Assembly (NCBI RefSeq): GCF_000313755.1
Contig: NZ_AMZB01000118.1
Span: 62,001-126,000 of the forward strand
Length of the DNA: 64,000 nt
Reading direction: 5' to 3'
DNA from: Pseudomonas nitroreducens TX1
Lineage (GTDB): Bacteria; Pseudomonadota; Gammaproteobacteria; Pseudomonadales; Pseudomonadaceae
The stretch's first letter is position 1. Each line of letters starts with the position of its first letter. Both the position numbers and the translations under genes were made by a program. The notes beneath the pieces were generated by a model that ran no database searches, was not told the DNA's origin, and was given only the letters and a program-made list of their open reading frames with translations. Of this stretch, positions 33,835 to 42,856 are shown piece by piece.

Positions 33835-35696
33835 AAAGCCCCCGCCGCGCCGCGCTCTGCGCCGGCCTGTTGCTGGGACTGCTGGGCAGTGCGCAGGCCG
33901 CGCCGCAGCACGCCATCACCCTGTATGACGAGGCGCCCAAATACCCGGCGAACTTCAAGCACTTCGACTTCGTCAATGCCGATGCGCCCAAGGGCGGTAC
34001 GCTGCGCCTCTCCGATTTCGGCGGGTTCGACAGCCTCAACCCCTTCATCGCCAAGGGCAACTCAGCGCCGCAGATCAACCTGATCTACGACACCCTGACC
34101 TTCCATTCCCTCGACGAACCCTTCACCGAGTACGGCCTGCTCGCCGAGAAGATCGAGAAGGACCCGGAGCACCGCTTCGTCCGCTACTACCTGCGCCCGG
34201 AGGCGAAGTTCCAGGACAGCACGCCGGTCACAGCCGAAGACGTGGTGTTCACCTTCGAGACGCTGATGAGGGACGGTGATCCCATGTACCGCAACTACTA
34301 CGCGGACGTCGACAAGGTGGTGGCCGAAGACAAGCTGCGCGTGCGCTTCGACTTCAAGCACGGCGACAATCGCGAGCTGCCGCTGATTCTCGGCCAGCTA
34401 TCGATCCTGCCCAAGCACTGGTGGGCCAGCCGCGACTTCAACAAGACCAACATGGAGCCACCGCTGGGCAGTGGCCCGTACCGCATTGCCAAAGTCGAGG
34501 CCGGCCGCTCGATCCGCTATGAGAGGGTCAAGGACTGGTGGGGCAAGGACCTTCCGGTGAACCGTGGCTTCAACAACTTCGACGCCGTGGTGGTGGAGTC
34601 CTACCGTGACCTCACAGTGGCCCTGGAAGCCTTCAAGGCCGGGCAGTTCGACTTCAATGACGAGCGCATCGCGAAGAACTGGGCGACCGCCTACGATTCG
34701 CCCGCCGTGCGTGACGGCCGCATCGTTCGCGAAGAGCCGGTGAACGGCAACCCGTGGGGCATGCAGGCCTATGCCTTCAACATCCGCCGCCCGGTGTTCC
34801 AGGACCCGCGCGTGCGTGAAGCCATCACCAACCTGTTCGACTTCGAGTGGACCAACAAACAGCTGTTCTTCGGCTCCTACCTGCGCGATGGCAGCTACTT
34901 CGAGAACTCCGAGATGGCTGCCAAGGAGCTGCCCGACGCGGAGGAGCTGAAGATCCTCGAGCCCCTGCGTGACAAGCTGCCGCCAGAGGTCTTCACCCAG
35001 GTCTACGTGCCGCCCACCAGCGACGGCAGCGGCATCATCCGCGAGCAAAAGCGCAAGGCCTACCAGCTGCTGCTGGACGCCGGCTACAGAATCGAGAACG
35101 ACAAGATGGTCGGCCCGGACGGCAAGCAGCTGAGCTTCGAGTTCATGCTCGCCCAGGCCGACTTCGAGCGCGTACTGCTGCCCTTCAAGCGCAACCTCGC
35201 CGAACTGGGCATCGACATGCAGCTGCGCCGTGTCGACGTCTCGCAGTACATCAACCGCCTGCGCTCGCGTGACTACGACATGATCGTCAGCAGTTGGCCG
35301 CAGTCCAGCTCGCCCGGCAACGAGCAGCGCGAGTTCTGGCACTCCAGCAGCGCCGACAAGCCCGGCAGCCGCAACTTCATCGGCCTGCGCGACCCGGGCA
35401 TCGACGCCCTGGTGGAAGGCCTGATCAACGCCGGCTCCCGCGAAAGCCTGGTGCGCCACGCCCGCGCCCTCGACCGCGCCCTGCTCTGGGGCCACTACGT
35501 GGTGCCCAACTGGTACCTGGGCAACTGGCGCATCGCCTACTGGAACCGCATCGCCCACCCGGAAAAGCTGCCGCCCTACAGCTACGCCCTGCAGACCTGG
35601 TGGCAGGCCCGCGACAAGGCCGTACCAACCCATACGGATGCCAAGGCCGCGAGCGAAACGCCGGCTGACGGCACCGTCGCCCAAGGGTCCAACTGA
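33831..35696 (+). CDS. Extracellular solute-binding protein, YejA-like (second copy)
   Basis: This 621-aa protein has a signal peptide (start [20 protein letters not shown]) and the same YejA-family blocks as its upstream neighbour: [53 protein letters not shown]. Only part of the sequence is shared, so the two copies may have different peptide specificities. Its start codon overlaps the first copy's stop, and its own stop overlaps the yejB start (TGATG), showing tight coupling. It is periplasmic and works with YejB, YejE and YejF. Confidence 0.9.
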   Translation: MKSPRRAALCAGLLLGLLGSAQAAPQHAITLYDEAPKYPANFKHFDFVNADAPKGGTLRLSDFGGFDSLNPFIAKGNSAPQINLIYDTLTFHSLDEPFTEYGLLAEKIEKDPEHRFVRYYLRPEAKFQDSTPVTAEDVVFTFETLMRDGDPMYRNYYADVDKVVAEDKLRVRFDFKHGDNRELPLILGQLSILPKHWWASRDFNKTNMEPPLGSGPYRIAKVEAGRSIRYERVKDWWGKDLPVNRGFNNFDAVVVESYRDLTVALEAFKAGQFDFNDERIAKNWATAYDSPAVRDGRIVREEPVNGNPWGMQAYAFNIRRPVFQDPRVREAITNLFDFEWTNKQLFFGSYLRDGSYFENSEMAAKELPDAEELKILEPLRDKLPPEVFTQVYVPPTSDGSGIIREQKRKAYQLLLDAGYRIENDKMVGPDGKQLSFEFMLAQADFERVLLPFKRNLAELGIDMQLRRVDVSQYINRLRSRDYDMIVSSWPQSSSPGNEQREFWHSSSADKPGSRNFIGLRDPGIDALVEGLINAGSRESLVRHARALDRALLWGHYVVPNWYLGNWRIAYWNRIAHPEKLPPYSYALQTWWQARDKAVPTHTDAKAASETPADGTVAQGSN

Positions 35697-36778
35697 TGCT
35701 GGCCTACATCCTGCGGCGCCTGCTGCTGATCATCCCCACCCTGTTCGGCATCCTGCTGATCAACTTCATCATCATCCAGGCCGCCCCCGGTGGCCCGGTC
35801 GAGCAGATGATCGCCAAGCTGGAGGGCTTCGATGCTGCCAGCGGCGGCGCCACCGGGCGTATCTCCGGCGGCGGTGGTGAAGTCGCCTCCGCCGGCACGC
35901 ACTACCGCGGCGCCCAGGGCCTGGACCCGGAGCTGGTGAAGGAAATCGAGAAGATGTACGGCTTCGACAAGCCGGCCCCCGAGCGCTTCTGGATCATGCT
36001 CAAGAACTACGTGCACCTGGACTTCGGCCAGAGCTTCTTCCGCGACGCCAAGGTCACCGACCTGATCGTCGAGAAGCTGCCCGTGTCCATCTCCCTGGGG
36101 CTATGGAGCACGCTGATCATGTACCTGGTCTCGATCCCGCTGGGTATCGCCAAGGCGGTGCGCCACGGCAGCCATTTCGACGTCTGGACCAGCTCGGCAA
36201 TCATCGTCGGCTACGCCATCCCCGCATTCCTCTTCGCCATCCTGCTGGTGGTTCTGTTCGCCGGCGGCAGCTACTGGGACTGGTTCCCCTTGCGCGGGCT
36301 GACCTCCAACAACTTCGACGAGCTGACCTGGGGCGGCAAGGTCCGCGACTACTTCTGGCACTTGGCGCTGCCCATCACCGCGCTGGTGATCGGCAACTTC
36401 GCCACCATCACCCTGCTGACCAAGAACAGCTTCCTCGACGAGATCGGCAAGCAGTACGTGGTCACCGCCCGCGCCAAGGGCCTGACCGAACGCCGCGTGC
36501 TCTACGGCCACGTGTTCCGCAACGCCATGCTGCTGATCATCGCGGGCCTGCCGTCTGCCCTGCTGGGTATCTTCTTCACCGGATCCTTGCTGATCGAGGT
36601 GATCTTCTCCCTCGACGGACTGGGCCTGCTCAGCTTCGAGGCGGCGCTGAACCGCGACTACCCGGTGGTATTCGGCACGCTGTTCATCTTCACCCTGTTC
36701 GGCCTGATCATGAAGCTGGTCAGCGACGTCCTCTACACGCTGGTCGATCCGCGCATCGACTTCGAGAACCGGGAGTAA
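35696..36778 (+). CDS. yejB: Peptide ABC transporter permease YejB
   Basis: This 360-aa permease has six transmembrane segments, the N-terminal signature [19 protein letters not shown] of DppB/OppB-type permeases, and the EAA-type cytoplasmic loop [21 protein letters not shown]. The large extracellular insertion after TM1 containing [11 protein letters not shown] is specific to YejB. It pairs with YejE in the inner membrane. The coupled start overlaps the previous stop by one base. Confidence 0.93.
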   Translation: MLAYILRRLLLIIPTLFGILLINFIIIQAAPGGPVEQMIAKLEGFDAASGGATGRISGGGGEVASAGTHYRGAQGLDPELVKEIEKMYGFDKPAPERFWIMLKNYVHLDFGQSFFRDAKVTDLIVEKLPVSISLGLWSTLIMYLVSIPLGIAKAVRHGSHFDVWTSSAIIVGYAIPAFLFAILLVVLFAGGSYWDWFPLRGLTSNNFDELTWGGKVRDYFWHLALPITALVIGNFATITLLTKNSFLDEIGKQYVVTARAKGLTERRVLYGHVFRNAMLLIIAGLPSALLGIFFTGSLLIEVIFSLDGLGLLSFEAALNRDYPVVFGTLFIFTLFGLIMKLVSDVLYTLVDPRIDFENRE

Positions 36779-36782
36779 TCCG

Positions 36783-37802
36783 ATGCGCCTGTCTCCCATC
36801 AATCAGCGCCGCTGGGCGCGCTTCAAGGCCAACAAGCGCGGCTGGTGGTCCCTCTGGCTGTTCCTCACGCTGTTCGTCCTGAGCCTGGGCGCCGAGCTGA
36901 TCGCCAACGACAAGCCACTGGCGATCCGTTATGACGGCCAGTGGTACTTCCCGGTGGTCAAGCGCTACCCGGAAACCGCCTTCGGCGGCGAGTTCCCCAT
37001 GGAGGCCAACTACAAGAGCCCGTACATGCGCGAGCAGATCGCGCAGAAGGACGGCTGGATTCTCTGGCCGCCGATCGCCTACAGCTACGACACCATCAAC
37101 TACGACCTGCGGGTGCCGGCCCCCTCCGCGCCCACCTCGGAGAACTGGCTGGGCACCGACGACCAGGCGCGCGATGTCATGGCGCGGGTGATCTACGGCT
37201 TCCGTGTCTCCGTGCTGTTCGCCCTCATCCTCACCGTGCTCAGCTCCATCATCGGCGTCGCCGTGGGCGCGCTGCAGGGCTTCTACGGTGGCTGGATCGA
37301 CCTGCTCGGCCAACGTTTCCTGGAAATCTGGTCGGGCCTGCCGGTGCTCTACCTGCTGATCATCCTCGCCAGCTTCGTGCAGCCAGGCTTCTGGTGGCTG
37401 CTGGGGATCATGCTGCTGTTCTCCTGGATGAGCCTGGTGGACGTGGTGCGCGCCGAGTTCCTCCGTGGCCGCAACCTGGAGTACGTGCGCGCCGCACGTG
37501 CCCTGGGCATGCGCAACGGGGCGATCATGTTCCGCCACATTCTGCCCAACGCGATGATCTCCACCCTCACCTTCATGCCCTTCATCCTCACTGGCGCGAT
37601 CGGCACCCTGACCTCCCTGGACTTCCTCGGCTTCGGCCTGCCCGCCGGCGCGCCGTCGCTGGGCGAGCTGGTCGCCCAGGGCAAGTCCAACCTGCAGGCG
37701 CCCTGGCTGGGCATCACCGCCTTCGTGGTGCTGGCCGTGATGCTGAGCCTGCTGGTGTTCATCGGCGAAGCCGCCCGCGATGCCTTCGACCCGAGGAAGT
37801 GA
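36783..37802 (+). CDS. yejE: Peptide ABC transporter permease YejE
   Basis: This 339-aa permease begins SPINQRRWARFKANKRGWWSLWLF (N-terminal cytoplasmic segment), has a YejE-specific periplasmic loop (YPETAFGGEFPMEANYKSPY) and the EAA-loop VRAARALGMRNGAIMFRHILPN. It forms the second permease subunit. It starts 4 bp after yejB and ends just before the ATPase gene. Confidence 0.93.
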   Translation: MRLSPINQRRWARFKANKRGWWSLWLFLTLFVLSLGAELIANDKPLAIRYDGQWYFPVVKRYPETAFGGEFPMEANYKSPYMREQIAQKDGWILWPPIAYSYDTINYDLRVPAPSAPTSENWLGTDDQARDVMARVIYGFRVSVLFALILTVLSSIIGVAVGALQGFYGGWIDLLGQRFLEIWSGLPVLYLLIILASFVQPGFWWLLGIMLLFSWMSLVDVVRAEFLRGRNLEYVRAARALGMRNGAIMFRHILPNAMISTLTFMPFILTGAIGTLTSLDFLGFGLPAGAPSLGELVAQGKSNLQAPWLGITAFVVLAVMLSLLVFIGEAARDAFDPRK

Positions 37803-37803
37803 C

Positions 37804-39414
37804 ATGAGCCAGAACGAGAACCTCATCGAAGTCCGCGACCTGTCCGTCGATTTCCGCTGCGGCGACGAACAAGTGCGTGCGGTCGAGCACATCAGCTTCG
37901 ACATCCGCAAGGGCGAGACCCTGGCGCTGGTGGGCGAGAGCGGCTCCGGCAAGTCGGTCACCGCGCACTCCATCCTGCGCCTGCTGCCCTACCCCACCGC
38001 CAGCCATCCCTCCGGCAGCATCCAGTATGCCGGCAAGGACCTGCTCAAGCTGCCCGAGCGCAAGCTGCGCGGCATCCGCGGAAACCGCATCGCCATGGTG
38101 TTCCAGGAACCCATGACCTCGCTGAACCCGTTGCACACCATCGAGAAGCAGATCGGCGAAGTGCTCGCGCTGCACAAGGGAATGAGCGGCAATCAGGCCC
38201 GCGCGCGCACGCTGGAACTGCTCGACCTGGTCGGTATTCCCAATCCCGCCAGCCGCCTCAAGGCCTACCCGCACGAGCTTTCCGGCGGCCAGCGGCAGCG
38301 GGTGATGATCGCCATGGCGCTGGCCTGCGAGCCGGAGCTGCTGATCGCCGACGAACCGACCACGGCGCTCGACGTCACGGTGCAGCTGAAGATCCTCGAC
38401 CTGCTGCGCGACCTGCAGCAGCGCCTGGGCATGGCCATGCTGCTGATCACCCACGACCTCAACCTGGTGCGGCGCATCGCCCATCGAGTTTGCGTAATGA
38501 AGCGCGGCTGCATCGTCGAGCAGGCCGATTGCGACACCCTCTTCGAGGCCCCACAACACCCCTACACGCGCGAATTGCTCGGCGCCGAACCCAGCGGTAG
38601 CCCCGCGCAGAACGAGCCCGGCGAGCCGCTGCTGGAGGTCGACGACCTGCGCGTGTGGTTCCCGATCAAGAAAGGCGTGTTCCGCAAGACCGTCGACCAC
38701 GTCAAGGCGGTGGACGGCATCGACTTCAGCCTGCCGCGCGGCCAGACGTTGGGGATCGTCGGCGAGAGCGGCTCGGGCAAGTCGACCCTGGGCCTGGCCA
38801 TCCTCCGGCTGATCAACAGCCGGGGCGGCATCCGCTTCGAAGGCCAGGCCATCGAAAGCATGAACCAGGCGGAAGTCAGGCCTCTGCGTCGCGAGATGCA
38901 GGTCGTCTTCCAGGACCCGTTCGGCAGCCTCAGCCCGCGCATGTCAGTGGGCCAGATCGTCGGCGAGGGCCTGGAGATCCATGGGATGGGCACCTCCGAG
39001 GAGCGCGAGCAGGCGATCATCGAGGCGCTCAAGGAAGTCGGGCTCGACCCGGATACTCGCCACCGCTATCCCCACGAGTTCTCCGGGGGCCAGCGGCAGC
39101 GCATCGCCATCGCCCGCGCACTGGTGCTCAAGCCGGCGCTGATCCTGCTGGACGAACCGACCTCGGCGCTGGACCGCACAGTGCAGCGCCAGGTCGTCGA
39201 ACTGCTGCGCGGATTGCAGGCCAAGTACAACCTGACCTACCTGTTCATCAGCCACGACCTGGCGGTGGTGAAAGCCCTCAGCCACCAACTGATGGTGATC
39301 CGCCATGGCAAGGTGGTCGAACAGGGTGCTGCAGAGGAAGTCTTCGCCGCGCCGCAACATACCTATACGCAACAACTGCTGGAAGCCGCTTTCCTGGCTC
39401 CAGCGGATGCGTAA
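37804..39414 (+). CDS. yejF: Peptide ABC transporter ATPase YejF (two ABC domains)
   Basis: This 536-aa protein has two ABC domains. The first contains GESGSGKS (Walker A), [15 protein letters not shown] (signature) and LLIADEPT (Walker B). The second contains [24 protein letters not shown] and [12 protein letters not shown]. Each domain ends with the oligopeptide-family C-terminal region HPYTRELL and HTYTQQLL. It powers import by YejBE. The start at 37804 ([10 protein letters not shown]) directly follows the yejE stop. It is the last gene of the five-gene operon, with fabI following after 29 bp. Confidence 0.94.
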   Translation: MSQNENLIEVRDLSVDFRCGDEQVRAVEHISFDIRKGETLALVGESGSGKSVTAHSILRLLPYPTASHPSGSIQYAGKDLLKLPERKLRGIRGNRIAMVFQEPMTSLNPLHTIEKQIGEVLALHKGMSGNQARARTLELLDLVGIPNPASRLKAYPHELSGGQRQRVMIAMALACEPELLIADEPTTALDVTVQLKILDLLRDLQQRLGMAMLLITHDLNLVRRIAHRVCVMKRGCIVEQADCDTLFEAPQHPYTRELLGAEPSGSPAQNEPGEPLLEVDDLRVWFPIKKGVFRKTVDHVKAVDGIDFSLPRGQTLGIVGESGSGKSTLGLAILRLINSRGGIRFEGQAIESMNQAEVRPLRREMQVVFQDPFGSLSPRMSVGQIVGEGLEIHGMGTSEEREQAIIEALKEVGLDPDTRHRYPHEFSGGQRQRIAIARALVLKPALILLDEPTSALDRTVQRQVVELLRGLQAKYNLTYLFISHDLAVVKALSHQLMVIRHGKVVEQGAAEEVFAAPQHTYTQQLLEAAFLAPADA

Positions 39415-39443
39415 CCCAGCCTCAGCTGACTGAAGGAGAGCAC

Positions 39444-40241
39444 ATGGGTTTTCTCGCCGGTAAACGCGTACTGATAGTCGGAGTCGCCAGCAAGCTGTCG
39501 ATCGCTTCCGGCATCGCTGCGGCGATGCACCGCGAAGGCGCCGCGCTCGCCTTCACCTACCAGAACGAAAAGCTCAAGGGCCGCGTCGAGGAGTTCGCCG
39601 CCGGCTGGGGCTCCAGCGCCGATCTCTGCTTCCCCTGCGACGTGTCCAGCGACGAGGATATCGACGCCGTGTTCGCCGCACTGGCGAAGCAATGGGATGG
39701 CCTGGACTGCATCGTCCACTCGGTGGGCTTCGCGCCAGGCGACCAGCTCGACGGCGACTTCACCGAAGTCACCACCCGTGACGGCTTCCGCATCGCCCAC
39801 GACATCAGCGCCTACAGCTTCATCGCCCTGGCCAAGGCCGGACGCGAGTTGATGCAGGGCCGCAATGGCAGCCTGCTCACCCTCTCCTACCTGGGCGCCG
39901 AACGCACGATGCCCAACTACAACGTCATGGGCATGGCCAAGGCCAGCCTCGAGGCCGGCGTGCGCTACTTGGCCGGCAGCCTCGGTCCGGGAGGCACCCG
40001 CGTCAACGCCATCTCCGCCGGCCCGATTCGCACCCTCGCCGCCTCGGGCATCAAGAGCTTCCGCAAGATGCTTGCCGCCAACGAACGGCAGACGCCGCTG
40101 CGGCGCAACGTGACCATCGAGGAGGTCGGCAACGCTGGCGCCTTCCTCTGCTCGGACCTGGCCAGTGGCATCAGTGGCGAGATTCTCTATGTCGACGGCG
40201 GCTTCAACACCACCGCCATGGGCCCGCTGGGCGACGACTGA
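39444..40241 (+). CDS. fabI: Enoyl-[acyl-carrier-protein] reductase FabI
   Basis: This 265-aa enoyl-ACP reductase has [13 protein letters not shown] (the divergent FabI nucleotide motif), catalytic Y149 and Y159 with K166 ([20 protein letters not shown]) and C-terminal [16 protein letters not shown]. It carries out the last step of each fatty acid elongation cycle with NADH and is the target of triclosan. AAGGAGAG is the ribosome binding site. A terminator follows. The order yejF-fabI-ppiD agrees with P. aeruginosa. Confidence 0.96.
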   Translation: MGFLAGKRVLIVGVASKLSIASGIAAAMHREGAALAFTYQNEKLKGRVEEFAAGWGSSADLCFPCDVSSDEDIDAVFAALAKQWDGLDCIVHSVGFAPGDQLDGDFTEVTTRDGFRIAHDISAYSFIALAKAGRELMQGRNGSLLTLSYLGAERTMPNYNVMGMAKASLEAGVRYLAGSLGPGGTRVNAISAGPIRTLAASGIKSFRKMLAANERQTPLRRNVTIEEVGNAGAFLCSDLASGISGEILYVDGGFNTTAMGPLGDD

Positions 40242-40259
40242 GCCGCTCTCACAGACAAA

Positions 40260-40289
40260 GAAAAAGGCCGCATCAGCGGCCTTTTTCTT
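40260..40289 (+). terminator. Rho-independent terminator of fabI
   Basis: AAAAAGGCCGC-ATCA-GCGGCCTTTTTC, a perfect stem with flanking A/T tracts, 18 bp beyond the stop. Confidence 0.92.
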
Positions 40290-40302
40290 GTACCGGATAA
40301 AA

Positions 40303-40325
40303 CGAGGGCCGCTTGCGCGGCCCCT
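40303..40325 (-). terminator. Hairpin terminator of ppiD
   Basis: On the minus strand GGGGCCGC-GCAA-GCGGCCCTCG is followed by TTTTATCC, 6 bp beyond the ppiD stop. It faces the fabI terminator. Confidence 0.75.
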
Positions 40326-40330
40326 GTCTT

Positions 40331-42220
40331 TTACTTCTTGGCGTCGTCAAACTTCTCGATCTTCGCCTGATCCTGCAGATAGCGACGGAAGGCCGAGAAA
40401 TCGTCCTGGCCGCTACGCGAGGCGAGGAAGCGCTGGTACATCGCCTTCTCCTGCTCGGTCGGCTTGGTCTCCGGCTCGCTCACACCGCTGAGCTTGACCA
40501 CCACGAAGTCGCCGTTCTGCAGCGCGACACCGCCCAGGCTGGGCTTGCCGGCACCGTCCGGGCGAGCCATGCGGAACACACTCTGCAGCACGACCGGATC
40601 AACCCCTTCCTGGCCACGGGCAGCCGCTTCCACGACGTTCCAGTCCTGGCCTTCATGAGCCTGGGTCAGCGGGATCTTGCCATCGCGCAGCCCCGCCAGC
40701 AGCGCTTCGCCACGAGCCTTGGCATCGGTGGCGGCGTGCTCGACCTGCAGACGCTTGAGGATATCGCCACTGACCTGTTCCAGGGTTTCCTGTTGAGGCT
40801 TGTGGTGCTCCTTCACGCGCAGCACGACTACGGTGTCGGGGTCCAGTTCGATGGCGCCGCTGTTGGCGCCCTCTTCCAGCACTTCGGGGCTGAAGGCGGC
40901 CTGGATGACCTGGCGGTTGGCAGTCACGCCCTCGCCACCTTCCTTGCCGAACGGCTTGCTGGTCTGCACCTTCAGGCCCATGTCCTGGGCCGGCTGGCCC
41001 AGATCGGAAGCTTCGTAGGCGGAGCTTTCCAGCTGCTTGGTGGCATCGACGAAGCGTTGTTCGACCAGTTGGGCCTTGGCTTCATGCTCAAGCTTGGCCT
41101 TCAGGCTGTCGAAGGTCGGGACTTCCGGCGCTTCGACTCCCAGCAGCTTGATCAGGTGCCAGCCGTAGGAAGTCTTCACCGGCGCGGAGACTTCGCCCTT
41201 CTTCAGCGCATACAGCGACTCTTCGAAGGCCGGGTCATACACGCCACGACCGGCAAAGCCGAGGTCACCACCGTTGGCGGCAGAACCGGTGTCGTTGGAC
41301 AGCTCCTTGGCCAGCTTGGCGAAGTCTTCACCCTTGTCCAGGCGCGCCTTGATCTCGTCGATCTTGGCCTTGGCCTGCTGGTCGTTCTGCTTGTCGTTCA
41401 CCTCGATCAGGATGTGCGCGGCGTCGCGCTGCTCGGCCAGGCCGGCGATTTCCTTCTGATAGAGGGCGTCGAGGTCTTCCTTCTTCACCTCGACCTGGTC
41501 GAAGAAGGCAGACTTCTTCAGCTCGACGTAGTCGATGGTGACCTGTTCGGGTGTCATGAACTCGGCGCTATGGGCGTCGTAGAAGGCCTTGATCTCGCTG
41601 TCCTCGACCTTGCTCTTGGCCGGGTCGGCCTTGAGGGTCAGGGTGGCGAAGTCACGGGTCTGCTTCTCCAGGCGGGCGAAGGCATTGAGCTCGTCATCGG
41701 TGACGAACCCGGTACCTGCGATGCCGGCGCGCAGCTGACCAATGAGCATTTCCTCGCCGAACATGCGGCGGAACTGCATGCGGTCATAGCCCATCTGGCG
41801 GATGACCTGGTCGAAGCGCTCAGCACTGAACTTGCCGTCCACCTGGAATTCGGGGGTCGACAGGATCAGTTGGTCCAGCGCCTGCTGGGAGAAGGCGAAC
41901 TTGTCGTTCTGGGCGGCTTGCAGGACCAGCTTGCGCTCGATGAGCGACTTCAGCGCGGAGTCCTTGAGCAGCTTGTCGTCGAGCATGGACGAATCGAAGT
42001 CCTTGCCCAGACGCTGCATCAACTGGCGACGCTGCATGTCCGCAGCCTGCTGCAGTTCCGGCAGACCAATGTCTTCACCGTTGACCTGAGCAGCGACGTT
42101 CTCGTGGTGGGTTGCGCGAATGATCTGATCGAACCCGGTCAAAGCCATGAGGACAACGATCACGCCCAGGATGGTCTTGGTGATCCAGCCTTGGGAATTG
42201 TCCCTGATGTTTTGCAGCAT
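40331..42220 (-). CDS. ppiD: Periplasmic folding chaperone / peptidyl-prolyl isomerase PpiD
   Basis: This 629-aa protein starts MLQNIRDNSQGWITKTILGVIVVLMALTGF, with a membrane anchor and the PpiD N-terminal signature. It has a SurA-like domain (about 40-180), a parvulin domain around residue 260-370 (AAHILIEVNDK, GGDLGFAGRGVYDPAFE) and a C-terminal dimerisation part. It sits at the inner membrane and interacts with SecYEG and outer membrane protein folding. The start at 42220 fits the family; the 11-codon longer frame is not conserved. It follows hupB after a structured 227-bp gap, as in other gamma-proteobacteria. Confidence 0.93.
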   Translation of the reverse strand: MLQNIRDNSQGWITKTILGVIVVLMALTGFDQIIRATHHENVAAQVNGEDIGLPELQQAADMQRRQLMQRLGKDFDSSMLDDKLLKDSALKSLIERKLVLQAAQNDKFAFSQQALDQLILSTPEFQVDGKFSAERFDQVIRQMGYDRMQFRRMFGEEMLIGQLRAGIAGTGFVTDDELNAFARLEKQTRDFATLTLKADPAKSKVEDSEIKAFYDAHSAEFMTPEQVTIDYVELKKSAFFDQVEVKKEDLDALYQKEIAGLAEQRDAAHILIEVNDKQNDQQAKAKIDEIKARLDKGEDFAKLAKELSNDTGSAANGGDLGFAGRGVYDPAFEESLYALKKGEVSAPVKTSYGWHLIKLLGVEAPEVPTFDSLKAKLEHEAKAQLVEQRFVDATKQLESSAYEASDLGQPAQDMGLKVQTSKPFGKEGGEGVTANRQVIQAAFSPEVLEEGANSGAIELDPDTVVVLRVKEHHKPQQETLEQVSGDILKRLQVEHAATDAKARGEALLAGLRDGKIPLTQAHEGQDWNVVEAAARGQEGVDPVVLQSVFRMARPDGAGKPSLGGVALQNGDFVVVKLSGVSEPETKPTEQEKAMYQRFLASRSGQDDFSAFRRYLQDQAKIEKFDDAKK

Positions 42221-42287
42221 GCGGCCCCCGACGCGGCCACGGCCCACCGTCAATGGCGGCGCGGCGTGGAAAAAAGGCGGATATAAG

Positions 42288-42313
42288 AAAGGCGCATCCG
42301 AGGATGCGCCTTC
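42288..42313 (-). terminator. Terminator of hupB
   Basis: On the minus strand GGCGCATCC-TC-GGATGCGCC is followed by TTTCTTAT, a typical terminator that separates hupB from ppiD. Confidence 0.85.
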
Positions 42314-42323
42314 TCGTAACTGG

Positions 42324-42396
42324 TGGAGCTTGCGGGCTTTGAGCCCGTGACCCCTGATGATTCCAACCGACCTACGCCAGCCGGGTCACCGCTCCA
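42324..42396. other. Structured intergenic element between ppiD and hupB
   Basis: Three nested stems can form: TGGAGC (42324-42329) with GCTCCA (42391-42396); CGGGC (42333-42337) with GCCCG (42343-42347) around a 5-base loop; and GTGACCC (42347-42353) with GGGTCAC (42383-42389). Read on the minus strand, the end resembles a tRNA-like 3' terminus ending in GCTCCACCA, but the arms do not fit a real tRNA. It sits in the 3' untranslated region of hupB, before its terminator. It may be a small RNA, a decoy of a tRNA or simply a stable 3' structure. No protein frame is present. Confidence 0.45.
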
Positions 42397-42447
42397 TGGC
42401 CGGCCCAACCGAGGTTGAACCGATCCAGGTCAAGTCCAAAAAGACGC

Positions 42448-42720
42448 TTAGTTGACAGCGTCCTTGAGAGCTTTACCGGCCTTGAAGCCCGGGATCTTAG
42501 CAGCAGCGATCTTGATCGGCTTGCCGGTTTGCGGGTTGCGACCGGTGCGAGCAGCGCGCTCTTTGACAGCGAAGGTGCCGAAGCCTACCAGTACGACGGA
42601 GTCACCAGCCTTCAGGGCGCCAGTTACGGACTCGATCACCGCGTCCAGAGCGCGACCGGCAACAGCTTTCGGGATATCAGCAGATGCGGCGATAGCATCG
42701 ATCAGTTCCGACTTGTTCAC
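42448..42720 (-). CDS. hupB: DNA-binding protein HU-beta
   Basis: This 90-aa protein is a complete HU: helical dimerisation part [20 protein letters not shown] and the DNA-binding arm [26 protein letters not shown] with the conserved proline. The start codon is GTG (42720-42718) with AGGGGA upstream, since the ATG-like reading is not present. It compacts and bends DNA. A textbook promoter lies in the gap before lon's end. The length matches other HU-beta proteins. Confidence 0.96.
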   Translation of the reverse strand: MNKSELIDAIAASADIPKAVAGRALDAVIESVTGALKAGDSVVLVGFGTFAVKERAARTGRNPQTGKPIKIAAAKIPGFKAGKALKDAVN

Positions 42721-42814
42721 TCTAAGTCCCCTTATTTCTGTTGAGTATGTTTCTATGTGTTAGGTGTAAGCAAAAGCAGGTGCTGGTTTGCCAACTGACA
42801 AAGCAAGTGCCGCT

Positions 42815-42843
42815 TTATAACAAGGGCTCAAAAACAGTGTCAA
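42815..42843 (-). promoter_or_regulatory. Strong sigma-70 promoter of hupB
   Basis: On the minus strand TTGACA (42843-42838), a 17-bp spacer and TTATAA (42820-42815) are nearly consensus. It starts 13 bp after the lon stop, so hupB is independently expressed. Confidence 0.85.
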
Positions 42844-42856
42844 GAAAGCCCCCCAA

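Noticed and set aside
42324-42396. A tRNA or tmRNA gene ending in GCTCCACCA on the minus strand
   Set aside because: Acceptor, D, anticodon and T arms cannot be laid out in tRNA geometry; reported instead as a structured element of unknown nature.
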